From: Deltaproteobacteria bacterium
Lineage (GTDB): Bacteria; Desulfobacterota; Desulfovibrionia; Desulfovibrionales; Desulfovibrionaceae
Length of the DNA stretch: 64,000 nt
Direction of reading: 5' to 3'
Assembly (NCBI GenBank): GCA_031285295.1
Contig: JAITWK010000037.1
Coordinates: forward strand, 1 to 64,000
Part shown: piece after piece, positions 1 through 8,023 of the stretch
Layout: each line of letters begins with the position of its first letter
Position numbering within the stretch: position 1 is the first letter of the stretch
The notes under the pieces: model-generated
Told to the model about the DNA's origin: nothing
What the model saw: only the letters and a program-made list of their open reading frames with translations
Database searches by the model: none
Position numbers and translations under genes: made by a program

Positions 1-1
1 T

Positions 2-349
2 GTGGCGGAAATCGTGCGTGCCGGTATCCAATCGGTACACCGGGGACAGACCGAAGCGGCCCGCTCCCTGGGCATGACTTACAGCCAGTGCATGCGCAGG
101 GTTATTCTGCCGCAGGCGCTGCGCCGCATCATGCCGCCCATGGCCGGGCAGTTTATCAGCCTGATCAAGGATTCCTCCCTGCTTGGCGTCATGGCCGTGC
201 GCGAGCTGACCAAGGCCACGCGGGAAGCCATCACCTCCTCGGTACAGCCGCTGGAACTCTGGTTCACCTGCGCCCTGCTCTATCTGGCCCTGACCTTCGC
301 CCTGTCAATTTTCGTGCAATATCTGGAACGGAGGGCGGTGCGCAGATGA
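2..349 (+). CDS. Amino-acid ABC transporter permease, HisM/GlnP type (3' part only)
   Basis: Only the last 115 residues are in the window; the 5' end lies upstream. The fragment carries the cytoplasmic EAA loop of importer permeases ([12 protein letters not shown], residues 15-26 of the visible part), which docks on the ATPase, followed by hydrophobic segments typical of polar amino-acid permeases (HisM/GlnP/GltK). It would form the inner-membrane channel. The stop codon overlaps the start of the ATPase gene as ATGA, so the two are translationally coupled. The family is clear; the substrate cannot be told from this fragment. Confidence 0.85.
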   Translation: MAEIVRAGIQSVHRGQTEAARSLGMTYSQCMRRVILPQALRRIMPPMAGQFISLIKDSSLLGVMAVRELTKATREAITSSVQPLELWFTCALLYLALTFALSIFVQYLERRAVRR

Positions 350-1077
350 TCAGCATACGCGAGCTCAACAAGTATTTTTACCGCCCGGCCACCCTGCACG
401 CTTTGAAGTCCGTGTCGCTGGACGTAAGCCGGGGCGAAACCGTGGTCATCATCGGACCTTCCGGCTCGGGAAAATCCACCCTGCTGCGCTGCATCAACCG
501 CCTGGAATACGCCGAATCCGGCAGCATTCTGGTTGATGGCGTCAATGTGCTGGACCCCAACTGCGAAATAAACGCCCTGCGTGCCGAAGTGGGCATGGTG
601 TTTCAGTCCTTCAACCTTTTCCCGCACCTTTCCGTGCTGGAAAACGTCACCCTGGCCCAGACCACCGTACGCAAACGCCCGGCTGACGAAGCCAAAACAC
701 GCGCCATGGATTTGCTGGCCAGTGTGGGCATTGCCGAAAAATTCGCCGCCTACCCGGATCAGCTTTCCGGCGGGCAGCAGCAGCGCGTGGCCATTGCCCG
801 CGCCTTGGCCATGGACCCGAAAGCCATGCTCTTTGACGAACCCACCTCTGCCCTGGACCCGGAAATGGTGGGCGAAGTGCTGGACGCCATGAAAAAACTG
901 GCCAAAGGCGGCATGACCATGGTGGTGGTGACGCACGAAATGGGCTTTGCCCGTGAAGTGGCCGACCGGGTCATTTTTATGGATCAGGGCAGCATCATAG
1001 AGGAAGGCGCACCGCTGGATCTGTTCAACCACCCGCGCAACGATCGTACCAAGTTGTTTCTGGATCAAATTCTATAA
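346..1077 (+). CDS. Amino-acid ABC transporter ATP-binding protein, GlnQ type
   Basis: 243-residue cytoplasmic ATPase that powers the permease encoded just upstream. Walker A is GPSGSGKST (37-45), the signature is LSGGQQQR (140-147), and Walker B ends in DE at 164-165 followed by PTSALDPE. Length and motifs match the GlnQ/HisP polar amino-acid uptake family. The ATG at 346 is chosen because it overlaps the permease stop (ATGA) and follows a purine-rich GGAACGGAGGG stretch. An in-frame extension upstream only shadows the permease gene. The substrate is unknown. Confidence 0.93.
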   Translation: MISIRELNKYFYRPATLHALKSVSLDVSRGETVVIIGPSGSGKSTLLRCINRLEYAESGSILVDGVNVLDPNCEINALRAEVGMVFQSFNLFPHLSVLENVTLAQTTVRKRPADEAKTRAMDLLASVGIAEKFAAYPDQLSGGQQQRVAIARALAMDPKAMLFDEPTSALDPEMVGEVLDAMKKLAKGGMTMVVVTHEMGFAREVADRVIFMDQGSIIEEGAPLDLFNHPRNDRTKLFLDQIL

Positions 1078-1104
1078 AGAACTGTTTTATAAAATAGTAA
1101 AACC

Positions 1105-1133
1105 TTGGCCTCGCCTAAAAAAAGCTTTATGCT
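1105..1133 (+). promoter_or_regulatory. Candidate sigma-70 promoter for fba-gap
   Basis: TTGGCC (1105-1110) and TATGCT (1128-1133) are separated by exactly 17 bases in an AT-rich stretch, about 55 bases before fba. The match to the consensus is moderate. Confidence 0.45.
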
Positions 1134-1188
1134 ACGGGCAGAATTATTATCATAAAAATATAGATAGTTCTTACACGAGAGGTGGAAC

Positions 1189-2112
1189 ATGCCATTAACA
1201 GGCCCCAAAGAAATGTTTGAGCGGGCATACCGGGAAGGTTACGCCGTTGGTGCGTTCAACGTAAACAACATGGAAATCATCCAGGGCATTGTGGCTGCTG
1301 GCGCGGAGGAAAAAGCCCCGATCATCCTTCAGGTTTCTGCTGGCGCACGCAAGTATGCCGGACAGGGCTACATTGTAAAACTGGTTGAGGCCGCTCTTAA
1401 TGAATGCGACCTGCCGATCGTGCTGCACCTGGACCACGGAGCGGATTTTCAAATCTGCAAGGACTGCATCGACGGCGGTTTCACTTCCGTAATGTTCGAC
1501 GGTTCGCACCTGCCCTATGAAGAAAATATCGCCGTGACCAAACAGGTGGTCGAATACGCCCACCCGCGCGGCGTATGGGTTGAGGCTGAGCTGGGACGTC
1601 TGGCCGGGGTTGAGGAGCATGTCAGCTCGGAAAAATCCATTTACACCGACCCGGATCAGGCAGTGGATTTTGTAAAGCGCAGCGGTTGCGACTCCCTGGC
1701 CATTGCCATTGGTACCAGTCACGGCGCGTACAAGTTCACCGGCGAGGCCAAACTGGACTTTGACCGCCTGCAAACCATCACCAATATGCTCCCCGGCTAT
1801 CCGCTGGTGCTGCACGGCGCTTCCAGCGTGCCGCAGGAATTTGTGGCCATGGCCAACCAGCACGGCGGCAAACTGGGCAGCGCCAAGGGCGTTCCCGAAG
1901 ATTTGCTGCGCCGGGCAGCAAGCATGGGCGTATGCAAAATCAACATTGATTCCGACATCCGTCTGGCCATGACCGCCAACATCCGCAAATATCTGGACGA
2001 AAACCCGGAAAAGTTCGACCCGCGCGATTATCTTAAACCGGCCAGAGAAGCGGTTAAAAACATGGTACAGCACAAGATCCGCACGGTACTGGGCTGCTCG
2101 AACAAGATTTAA
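1189..2112 (+). CDS. fba: Fructose-bisphosphate aldolase, class II
   Basis: Zinc-dependent aldolase that cleaves or forms fructose 1,6-bisphosphate (dihydroxyacetone phosphate plus glyceraldehyde 3-phosphate) in glycolysis and gluconeogenesis. The 307-residue protein shows the class II landmarks: LDHG with the metal-ligand His83, and GTSHG at 175-179 in the phosphate/metal region. A GAGAGGTGG ribosome site precedes ATG 1189. It lies 28 bases upstream of gap in the same direction, with one terminator after gap, so the two probably form one transcript. Function is secure at family level. Confidence 0.95.
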   Translation: MPLTGPKEMFERAYREGYAVGAFNVNNMEIIQGIVAAGAEEKAPIILQVSAGARKYAGQGYIVKLVEAALNECDLPIVLHLDHGADFQICKDCIDGGFTSVMFDGSHLPYEENIAVTKQVVEYAHPRGVWVEAELGRLAGVEEHVSSEKSIYTDPDQAVDFVKRSGCDSLAIAIGTSHGAYKFTGEAKLDFDRLQTITNMLPGYPLVLHGASSVPQEFVAMANQHGGKLGSAKGVPEDLLRRAASMGVCKINIDSDIRLAMTANIRKYLDENPEKFDPRDYLKPAREAVKNMVQHKIRTVLGCSNKI

Positions 2113-2140
2113 AAAATAATTTTATAAAGAGGGGTTAACT

Positions 2141-3139
2141 ATGACTCGCATAGCCTTGAACGGTTTCGGCCGCATCGGACGCTACATGCTGCGTCTGATG
2201 GCGGACGACAAAAATGAGCAGATTGTGGCTATCAACGCCCGCGCCGACAACAAGTCGCTGGCCCATCTTTTCAAATACGATTCCGTGCATGGTCGCTTTA
2301 ACGGCGAGGTGGGCGTTTATGATGACGGCATCGTGGTGAACGGCCGCCAAATTAAAGTAACGCGCGAAAAACCGGGCGAATGGAAGTGGAAAGAACTGGA
2401 CATCGATCTGGTGGTGGACAACACCGGCAAGGTTACCGATCGGGCGGGCCTGGCCCAGCATCTGGCCTGCGGTGCGAAAAAAGTTATTCTCAGCGCGCCC
2501 GGCAAAGATGCCGATGTAACCATAGTTATGGGCGTGAACCAGGACGATTACAACCCGGCCAAGCACGATGTTATTTCCGCTGCCTCCTGCACCACCAACT
2601 GCCTGGCCCCGGCGGCCAAAGTTTTGCAGGATAACTTCGGAATCAAACGCGGCCTCATGACCACGATACACTCCTACACCATGGATCAGCGCCTGCAGGA
2701 CGGCTCGCACAAAGATTTGCGCCGGGCCCGCGCCGCCGCAGTTTCCATGGTACCCACCACCACTGGCGCGGCCAAGGCCATCGGACTGGTTATTCCAGAA
2801 CTCAAGGGCAAGCTGGACGGTTTTGCCGTGCGCGTGCCTACACCGAACGTTTCAATGGTGGATTTGACCTGCGAGCTTGGAAAGTCCACCAGCGCCGCGG
2901 AAGTGAACGCCCTAATGAAAAATGCAGCCGAAGGCTTCCTGAAAGGCAGCCTGGGCTACTGCGATGAGCCGCTGGTTTCCTGTGACTTCAACGGTAGCAC
3001 CTACGGCGGGGTGGTTGATTCGCTCCTGACCGCAGTAATGGACGGCAGCATGCTGAAAATAATTGTCTGGTACGACAACGAAGCCGGTTTTACCAACCAG
3101 TTGGTTAGGTTGTGCCGCCTTATCAGCAGCAAGCTGTAA
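2141..3139 (+). CDS. gap: Glyceraldehyde-3-phosphate dehydrogenase, type I
   Basis: 332-residue tetrameric-type enzyme oxidising glyceraldehyde 3-phosphate to 1,3-bisphosphoglycerate with NAD(P). It has the N-terminal Rossmann motif GFGRIGR (residues 8-14) and the active-site signature ASCTTNC with nucleophile Cys150. Length is normal for the family. It is preceded by AAAGAGGGG and follows fba closely; a strong hairpin plus T-run ends the operon. Pairing with aldolase supports a role in the triose part of glycolysis/gluconeogenesis. Confidence 0.96.
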   Translation: MTRIALNGFGRIGRYMLRLMADDKNEQIVAINARADNKSLAHLFKYDSVHGRFNGEVGVYDDGIVVNGRQIKVTREKPGEWKWKELDIDLVVDNTGKVTDRAGLAQHLACGAKKVILSAPGKDADVTIVMGVNQDDYNPAKHDVISAASCTTNCLAPAAKVLQDNFGIKRGLMTTIHSYTMDQRLQDGSHKDLRRARAAAVSMVPTTTGAAKAIGLVIPELKGKLDGFAVRVPTPNVSMVDLTCELGKSTSAAEVNALMKNAAEGFLKGSLGYCDEPLVSCDFNGSTYGGVVDSLLTAVMDGSMLKIIVWYDNEAGFTNQLVRLCRLISSKL

Positions 3140-3164
3140 TTTGATTTTGTATAAGTGACTTTTT

Positions 3165-3212
3165 GTCCGGTTTCGCCTATTGCTTAAAAATAGGTGAAGC
3201 CGGACTTTTTTT
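3165..3212 (+). terminator. Rho-independent terminator of fba-gap
   Basis: A long stem formed by GTCCGG...CGCCTAT and its complement ATAGG...CCGGAC is followed directly by seven T residues, 25 bases after the gap stop codon. Confidence 0.9.
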
Positions 3213-3257
3213 AATTAGATCATCTCACTTTTGAAATTACATATGGAGATGACCAGT

Positions 3258-4535
3258 ATGTTTCTGAAAGATTTCTACTGCTCGCGCTGCGGCAGCCGCT
3301 ACCCGGCCGAAACAGCGGCCAGACGCTGCCCCCACTGTAGCGGGCTGCTCCTGGCCGATTATGATTTCGAGCGCATCAAAACATTCCTGACCAAAGATGA
3401 TTTGCGTACCAGAACGCCGAACATCTGGCGCTATCGGGAACTGCTGCCCATTAATGACGAAGCAAACATTATCAGCAAGGGCGGTGGCCCTTCGCCGCTG
3501 CTGCCCCTGAAAAGGGTCGGCAAAAATCTGGGCGTACAGAGGCTTTTTCTAAAAGATGAAAGCCTGCAACCCTGTGCCACGTTCAAATCCAGGGGTGTGG
3601 CCATGGCCGTATCCAAAGCGCTGGAAATGGGCTTTCTGGCCGTGGCCGCCCGCGCCGAACAAATGGAAGCTCTGGCCTGGGCCTGTTACTGCGCCGCAGC
3701 CGGGCTCAAATCTGTAATTTACGCGCCGCTGGGCAAAATCAGCGAACGCAACGCCCTGGCCATCACTTATACCGGCGCCAGGCTCTACCTGCACGAAGGG
3801 CGCGAAGGCGATGAGGTAAACGCCGAGGTATTGATCGATATCAACGCCTCCCGCTATGGCTGGCGGCACGTTGCCCCCTGTTACGACCCCTACTGCCTGG
3901 AAGGGGAAAAGACCATGGCTTTTGAAATAGCCGAAAGCTTTGCCTGGGAACTGCCCGATGTAATTGTGTCCACGGCCTCATCCAGCGGAGCGCTGGTAGG
4001 TATTTATCGCGGCCTGCGCGATTTGCAGCGCATGGGCTGGATATCGACAAAACTGCCCCGGCTGGTGGCGGTGCAGCCCGAGGCTCACGCCCCGTTGGTG
4101 CGGGCCTGGCGTGAACGCAAAACCGAGATCCTGCCCCCGGCAATCAGCGGTTCACTCGCGGTGTGTCATCTTGACGAGCGGGCCGAAGTGGAAAACCAAA
4201 TCGCAGTCATTCTGCTGGACGGCATTTACAAAAGCCTGGGCTGCGCCGTAGCGGTAAATGGCGGGGAAGTGGCGCAGGCCAAGGCCACTTTGGCCGCCGA
4301 TGAGGGCATACTGGCCTCCGATGACGGCGCAGCGGCCCTGGCCGCTGTAACCAGCCTGACCCGCGAAGGCTGGATTCGCCCTGGGGAACAGGTGGTCATG
4401 CTCAACCCGGAAGGCGGAATGGAAGTTTTTGAAACCGAAGAATATCAGCCTGCCGACACGGAAAAAGCTCCGGGCAGCCTGACCAAATTCCTGCTGAGCC
4501 GGGAGGCAGATATATTGCCTGATGTCCTGAATTAG
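3258..4535 (+). CDS. Threonine synthase-like PLP enzyme, divergent
   Basis: 425-residue fold-type II PLP-dependent protein related to threonine synthase (O-phosphohomoserine to threonine). The N-terminus has a zinc-ribbon-like CSRCG...CPHC, as in many ThrC proteins. The PLP lysine sits in CATFKSRG. The loop expected to read S-x-G-N-T, which holds the cofactor and substrate, is replaced by AARAEQMEALAW, and the last glycine-rich motif reads LNPEGGM. Substrate specificity is therefore uncertain, and it may be a paralogue rather than the housekeeping ThrC. ATG 3258 is preferred because GGAG lies 9 bases upstream; in-frame starts at 3231, 3243 and 3249 are possible. The stop codon touches a short hairpin of the local repeat family. 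Confidence 0.75.
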   Translation: MFLKDFYCSRCGSRYPAETAARRCPHCSGLLLADYDFERIKTFLTKDDLRTRTPNIWRYRELLPINDEANIISKGGGPSPLLPLKRVGKNLGVQRLFLKDESLQPCATFKSRGVAMAVSKALEMGFLAVAARAEQMEALAWACYCAAAGLKSVIYAPLGKISERNALAITYTGARLYLHEGREGDEVNAEVLIDINASRYGWRHVAPCYDPYCLEGEKTMAFEIAESFAWELPDVIVSTASSSGALVGIYRGLRDLQRMGWISTKLPRLVAVQPEAHAPLVRAWRERKTEILPPAISGSLAVCHLDERAEVENQIAVILLDGIYKSLGCAVAVNGGEVAQAKATLAADEGILASDDGAAALAAVTSLTREGWIRPGEQVVMLNPEGGMEVFETEEYQPADTEKAPGSLTKFLLSREADILPDVLN

Positions 4536-4577
4536 GCAGTGCCGTCACAGGAGTTTTTCTTCTTGTGACGACACTGC
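4536..4577. terminator. Short hairpin, mini version of the intergenic repeat
   Basis: GCAGTG and GTCACA pair with TGTGAC and CACTGC around a T-rich centre, directly after the stop of the threonine-synthase-like gene and before the convergent fabD end. The outer GTGCCGTCAC/GTGACGACAC arms resemble those of the full repeat at 9561-9703. Probably a bidirectional terminator. Confidence 0.6.
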
Positions 4578-4601
4578 TGAACACCACGACAAAATCAGGC
4601 G

Positions 4602-5567
4602 CTACTTAAAGTTTTGCACTTCCTCAATAGAGGTAATGCTCAACGACTGCCAGGAACCTTCCGGAGCGGCCAGCGGCGCGAGAATCGGCTCCGTCATTTT
4701 CGCCAGCACGCTTTTCGGGCCGCATTCAACAAAGCGCCGGATGCCGTCGTTATACTGGTTGCGGATAGTATCGATCCATCTGACCGAAGAGGTCATCTGA
4801 TCCAACAGCCTGGCCTTGACGCCATCGGCGCTGTGCTCGGCCCGGCCGGTCACGTTACAGTAAACCGGAAAGCGCGGATTAGAAAAATCGCACTTGTTCA
4901 GCGCCTTGGTCAACTCGGCTGCGGCCTCGCCCATAAACGGAGTATGAAAAGCGCCGGATACGGCCAGGGGCAGCGCCCTTCCCTTGACGGCGCGGGCCTT
5001 CTCCACCAGCAGATCAATCGCCGGTTTGGGACCGCTGGCCACGCACTGGGCCGGGGTATTGTAGTTGGCGATACACAGTTCACGGCCAGGAACACACAAT
5101 TCCGCCGGTAATTCCTGATTCACGGCCTGCACCAGTTCCGCAGCCTGTTCGCCGCTCAGTTTGACTATGGCAGCCATGCCGCCCAAGCCTGACGGATCGG
5201 CTTCCGCCATCAGTTGACCGCGCAGGGTCACCAGATCGAGTACCGTATCAAAATCCAGCACACTGGCTGCGGCCAGGGCGCTGTATTCGCCAAGGCTATG
5301 CCCGGCGGTGCCGTCCGGTTTGAAGCGGCTGGAAAGCTCCATCCAAAGGCCAAGATTGACCACGGTCAGAGCCGGTTGCAGGCGTCTGGTATCGTCCTGG
5401 TTTTCACCGCCGTCCCAGTAAATGCCACGCAGAGGAATGCGGCTGATTTTTTCGGCTTTTTTCCAAAGATCCATCACATCAGAGTTACGTTCGGCCAGTT
5501 CGCGGCCCATGCCCTGCTCCTGCGAACCCTGACCGGGAAAGAGCAATGCGCTTTTTATTTCACTCAT
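4602..5567 (-). CDS. fabD: Malonyl-CoA:ACP transacylase
   Basis: Transfers malonyl from CoA to acyl carrier protein, the committed supply step of fatty-acid synthesis. The 321-residue protein has LLFPGQGSQ near the N-terminus, the nucleophile in GHSLGEY (Ser91), and the catalytic His in SGAFHTPF (His208). Start choice: GGAAGG lies 10 bases before ATG 5567 and 4 bases before an in-frame ATG at 5573, and a TTG at 5585 is also in frame. I favour 5567. It stands alone rather than in a fab operon and converges on the threonine-synthase-like gene. Confidence 0.93.
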   Translation of the reverse strand: MSEIKSALLFPGQGSQEQGMGRELAERNSDVMDLWKKAEKISRIPLRGIYWDGGENQDDTRRLQPALTVVNLGLWMELSSRFKPDGTAGHSLGEYSALAAASVLDFDTVLDLVTLRGQLMAEADPSGLGGMAAIVKLSGEQAAELVQAVNQELPAELCVPGRELCIANYNTPAQCVASGPKPAIDLLVEKARAVKGRALPLAVSGAFHTPFMGEAAAELTKALNKCDFSNPRFPVYCNVTGRAEHSADGVKARLLDQMTSSVRWIDTIRNQYNDGIRRFVECGPKSVLAKMTEPILAPLAAPEGSWQSLSITSIEEVQNFK

Positions 5568-5615
5568 AATCATCGTACCTTCCAACTAAAGTTTACATGG
5601 ACAGTTTGGTCCACT

Positions 5616-5643
5616 AGATGAATTTTTGTTACAAAAAACCGCT
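5616..5643 (+). repeat. Fragment of the intergenic repeat (AGATGAATTTTTGTT module)
   Basis: The 15-base string AGATGAATTTTTGTT recurs at 23896-23910, on the minus strand at 9676-9690, and with one change at 34702-34716. Here and at 34702 it continues into ACAAAA...CCGCT. It looks like a relic arm of the palindromic element family, in the fabD-rsmG gap. Confidence 0.5.
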
Positions 5644-5709
5644 TGTGGGGTGAGTTTATTGTAGGCGCTGCCCCTTGGCAAGCCCCCCTTTCAGTTGTAT
5701 TGCTTCCCG

Positions 5710-6390
5710 ATGAACAAGACTGAACTGGAACAAATCTGCGCCGGACAGGGGTTCGCGCTGGGTGAGGACGCTCTGGACGGGCTGGCCGCCTATCTTGAAC
5801 TGCTGGGCAAGTGGAACAAGGTGATGAATCTGGTCGGCCCCCACGCCTTGCCGGAAATTTTGCGGGAGCTGATCCTGGATAGCTTTCACTTGGCCCGCTT
5901 TCTCGAAGACCTCCCGCTGCCGGAAGCGCCGGAAAGCTGGGATTTCGGAGCCGGGGCCGGGCTGCCGGGCGTGCCGCTGCGTTTGGTCTGGCAGGCTGGC
6001 GCTTACACGATGGTGGAAGCCAGAGAAAAACGGGCGCTCTTTTTGCAGAACGCGCTGGCTGCCTGCTCCGCGCATGACCCTGCTCACTATTTGTCGCGTA
6101 CCTCGGTCTATCGGGGCCGGGCTGAAAACTTCATATCCGAACGCCTGATGCAAAAAAAGCCCGGCGATCTGCTGATCAGCCGGGCCTTCATGCCCTGGGA
6201 AAAACTGCTGCCTTTCGCGCATGATGGATTAAGCGCCGATGGCCGCGTGATCTTCCTGACGCTTACGCCCGCCCCCGTGTTGCCCAGTGAGCTGGCCGCA
6301 AACTGGAAGCTGGAAGCGGAACGCGCTTATGCCTCGCCCGCCGGAAAACAGCGCTATTTCTGGGCTTTAAAAAAAACGTCCTGCTTATAG
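5710..6390 (+). CDS. rsmG: 16S rRNA (guanine527-N7)-methyltransferase
   Basis: 226-residue SAM-dependent methyltransferase of the RsmG/GidB family, which modifies G527 of 16S rRNA in the 30S subunit. The family signature is visible as KWNKVMNL near residues 37-44 and the SAM-binding segment DFGAGAGLPGVPL. No good ribosome site is visible; ATG 5710 gives a normal-length protein, and a TTG at 5695 is the alternative. It faces rimO across two strong hairpins. Assignment rests on the family motifs and length. Confidence 0.88.
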   Translation: MNKTELEQICAGQGFALGEDALDGLAAYLELLGKWNKVMNLVGPHALPEILRELILDSFHLARFLEDLPLPEAPESWDFGAGAGLPGVPLRLVWQAGAYTMVEAREKRALFLQNALAACSAHDPAHYLSRTSVYRGRAENFISERLMQKKPGDLLISRAFMPWEKLLPFAHDGLSADGRVIFLTLTPAPVLPSELAANWKLEAERAYASPAGKQRYFWALKKTSCL

Positions 6391-6406
6391 TAAAATGATG
6401 AGGGGT

Positions 6407-6461
6407 GCAGGGGAAATCATTTCCCCTGCCGGAGGGGACTGGGGAGGCGGAGCCTCCCCAG
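6407..6461. terminator. Tandem hairpins between convergent rsmG and rimO
   Basis: Two perfect stems lie back to back: GCAGGGGAAAT/ATTTCCCCTGC (6407-6429) and CTGGGGAGGC/GCCTCCCCAG (6439-6461). A short A-run follows on the + strand, which is a T-run for the minus-strand gene. Probably bidirectional. Confidence 0.7.
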
Positions 6462-6478
6462 AAAAACAGTAAAAACAG

Positions 6479-7804
6479 CTACGGCACCAGTGCGTTCAAA
6501 TCGTACTCGAAAGTTTCGCTGATCTCGGCGCGTACAAAATCGCCCGGACGCAGGTTTTCGCCGCTCACATAGGTTACGCCGTCAACTTCCGGAGCCTGAA
6601 ACCAGGTGCGGCCCACATACAGGCCCGGCCATTCCGGATGCGGCTCATCCACAAGTATATCCATATTTTGACCAAGATGGCCCTGCAAAAGCTCGGCGCT
6701 GATTTCAGCCTGCAACTCCATAATCCGATCCCGCCGCTCCGTGCGCAACTCGACCGGAATTTGATTCTGCATGGTCGCGGCTGGCGTACCATCCTCGGCC
6801 TCATAGGCAAAGACGCCGAGGTTCTGAAAACGCGCCTCCTGCACAAAGCGGCAAAGAGTGGCGAAGTTCTCCTCGGTTTCACCCGGAAAGCCGGTAATCA
6901 GGCTGGTACGCAGCGCCGCTTCCGGCAGGTATTTACGCACCCGCTCAACCACCTTGAACGGGCTCTGGCTGAAAGGGCGCCCCATGGCGGTCAAAATACC
7001 GGAATCCGCATGTTGCAACGGAATATCGAAATAGGGGATGAAAGGCGGCCCGGCATCACGCAAAAATTTCAGTAAATCCTCGGTCAGGCCAGCCGGGTAC
7101 AGATACATCAGGCGCAGCCATTTCAGGCCGGGTAAAGGCAGCAGCTTTTCCAGCAGATCGCGCAACTCCGGCTTTTTTCCCGCTATTTTCAGATCCTGCC
7201 CCCAGGAAGTCAAATCCTGCGCCACCAGAATAAGTTCGGAAACACCCTGCTTCAACAGGCCGGACGCCTCTTCGGCTATAAAATCCGCTTCCAGGCTGCG
7301 CACCTTGCCGCGTATTTGCGGGATGGTGCAAAAAGAACAGGACTGCCCGCAGCCTTCGCTTATTTTCATCCAGGCATAGGACGGCCCGGTGGAGAGCAAA
7401 CGGCCCGCCGTTACGCGCCCGTCGGTCAGTTTACCGGCAGTTTGCAAAGCAGCCAGCAATTTTACCGGCCAGTCTGCCAATTCAGCCGTAGGCAGCCATA
7501 AATCCACTTCCGGCAAGTCAGCCGCCAGATCAGCTGCCCCATAGCGCCCGACCAAACAACCACCCACAACCAGCAGTGGTTTGTCGGCCTTGGCTGTGGA
7601 ACGTTCTGCTATGGAATCCAGAATAACGCGCACCGACTCGCGCACTGCCGGTTCAATAAAGCCGCAGGTATTGATAAAAATAAGTTGCGCGCTGCCCGGG
7701 CGTTTGACCGAGCGTATGGAGAGGCCCAGGCTGCCGAGCAACCGCTCGCTGTCAACGCGGTTTTTGGGGCAACCAAGGCTGATGGAATAAACTTTCAGGG
7801 ACAT
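6479..7804 (-). CDS. rimO: Ribosomal protein uS12 methylthiotransferase
   Basis: Radical-SAM methylthiotransferase (MiaB/RimO family) that adds a methylthio group to the conserved aspartate of ribosomal protein S12. The radical-SAM cluster motif is CGQSCSFC (Cys152, 156, 159). The second cluster ligands of the N-terminal UPF0004 domain are Cys11, Cys47 and Cys83. A C-terminal TRAM-like segment follows. The 441-residue length and the GCPKNRVD start fit RimO better than MiaB. ATG 7804 starts the first conserved strand. It is a single gene, convergent with rsmG. Confidence 0.93.
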   Translation of the reverse strand: MSLKVYSISLGCPKNRVDSERLLGSLGLSIRSVKRPGSAQLIFINTCGFIEPAVRESVRVILDSIAERSTAKADKPLLVVGGCLVGRYGAADLAADLPEVDLWLPTAELADWPVKLLAALQTAGKLTDGRVTAGRLLSTGPSYAWMKISEGCGQSCSFCTIPQIRGKVRSLEADFIAEEASGLLKQGVSELILVAQDLTSWGQDLKIAGKKPELRDLLEKLLPLPGLKWLRLMYLYPAGLTEDLLKFLRDAGPPFIPYFDIPLQHADSGILTAMGRPFSQSPFKVVERVRKYLPEAALRTSLITGFPGETEENFATLCRFVQEARFQNLGVFAYEAEDGTPAATMQNQIPVELRTERRDRIMELQAEISAELLQGHLGQNMDILVDEPHPEWPGLYVGRTWFQAPEVDGVTYVSGENLRPGDFVRAEISETFEYDLNALVP

Positions 7805-7941
7805 CTTCTGAATCCGTTATTTTAGTTTAATGATTCTAACTCATTGTTGTTCGGCTAAAAATTGGCTTTTGCAGTCAATTAAGATAAAGAAACTCTATTG
7901 CTTTGTCATCTGACGGTATGCCTCAAATTGAGCAAATTGGG

Positions 7942-8003
7942 TAGTGCCTGCTTTTGATGCCTGGCGATAGAGCCAGGAAAGGTGAGTTGTTAGTAAGGCG
8001 CTA
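7942..8003. repeat. Shortened intergenic palindrome upstream of the histidine kinase
   Basis: The arms TAGTGCC and GGCGCTA enclose a degenerate interior with the nested CCTGGCG/GCCAGG stem. It has the outer arms of the repeat family but lacks the conserved core. It lies in the 219-base gap between the starts of rimO and the sensor kinase. Confidence 0.6.
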
Positions 8004-8023
8004 CCTGCACCGGGGAAATAGAC

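Noticed and set aside
280-1068. 262-residue minus-strand frame across the ABC ATPase gene
   Set aside because: The plus strand encodes a complete ATPase with all motifs; the reverse frame is His/Gly-rich shadow.
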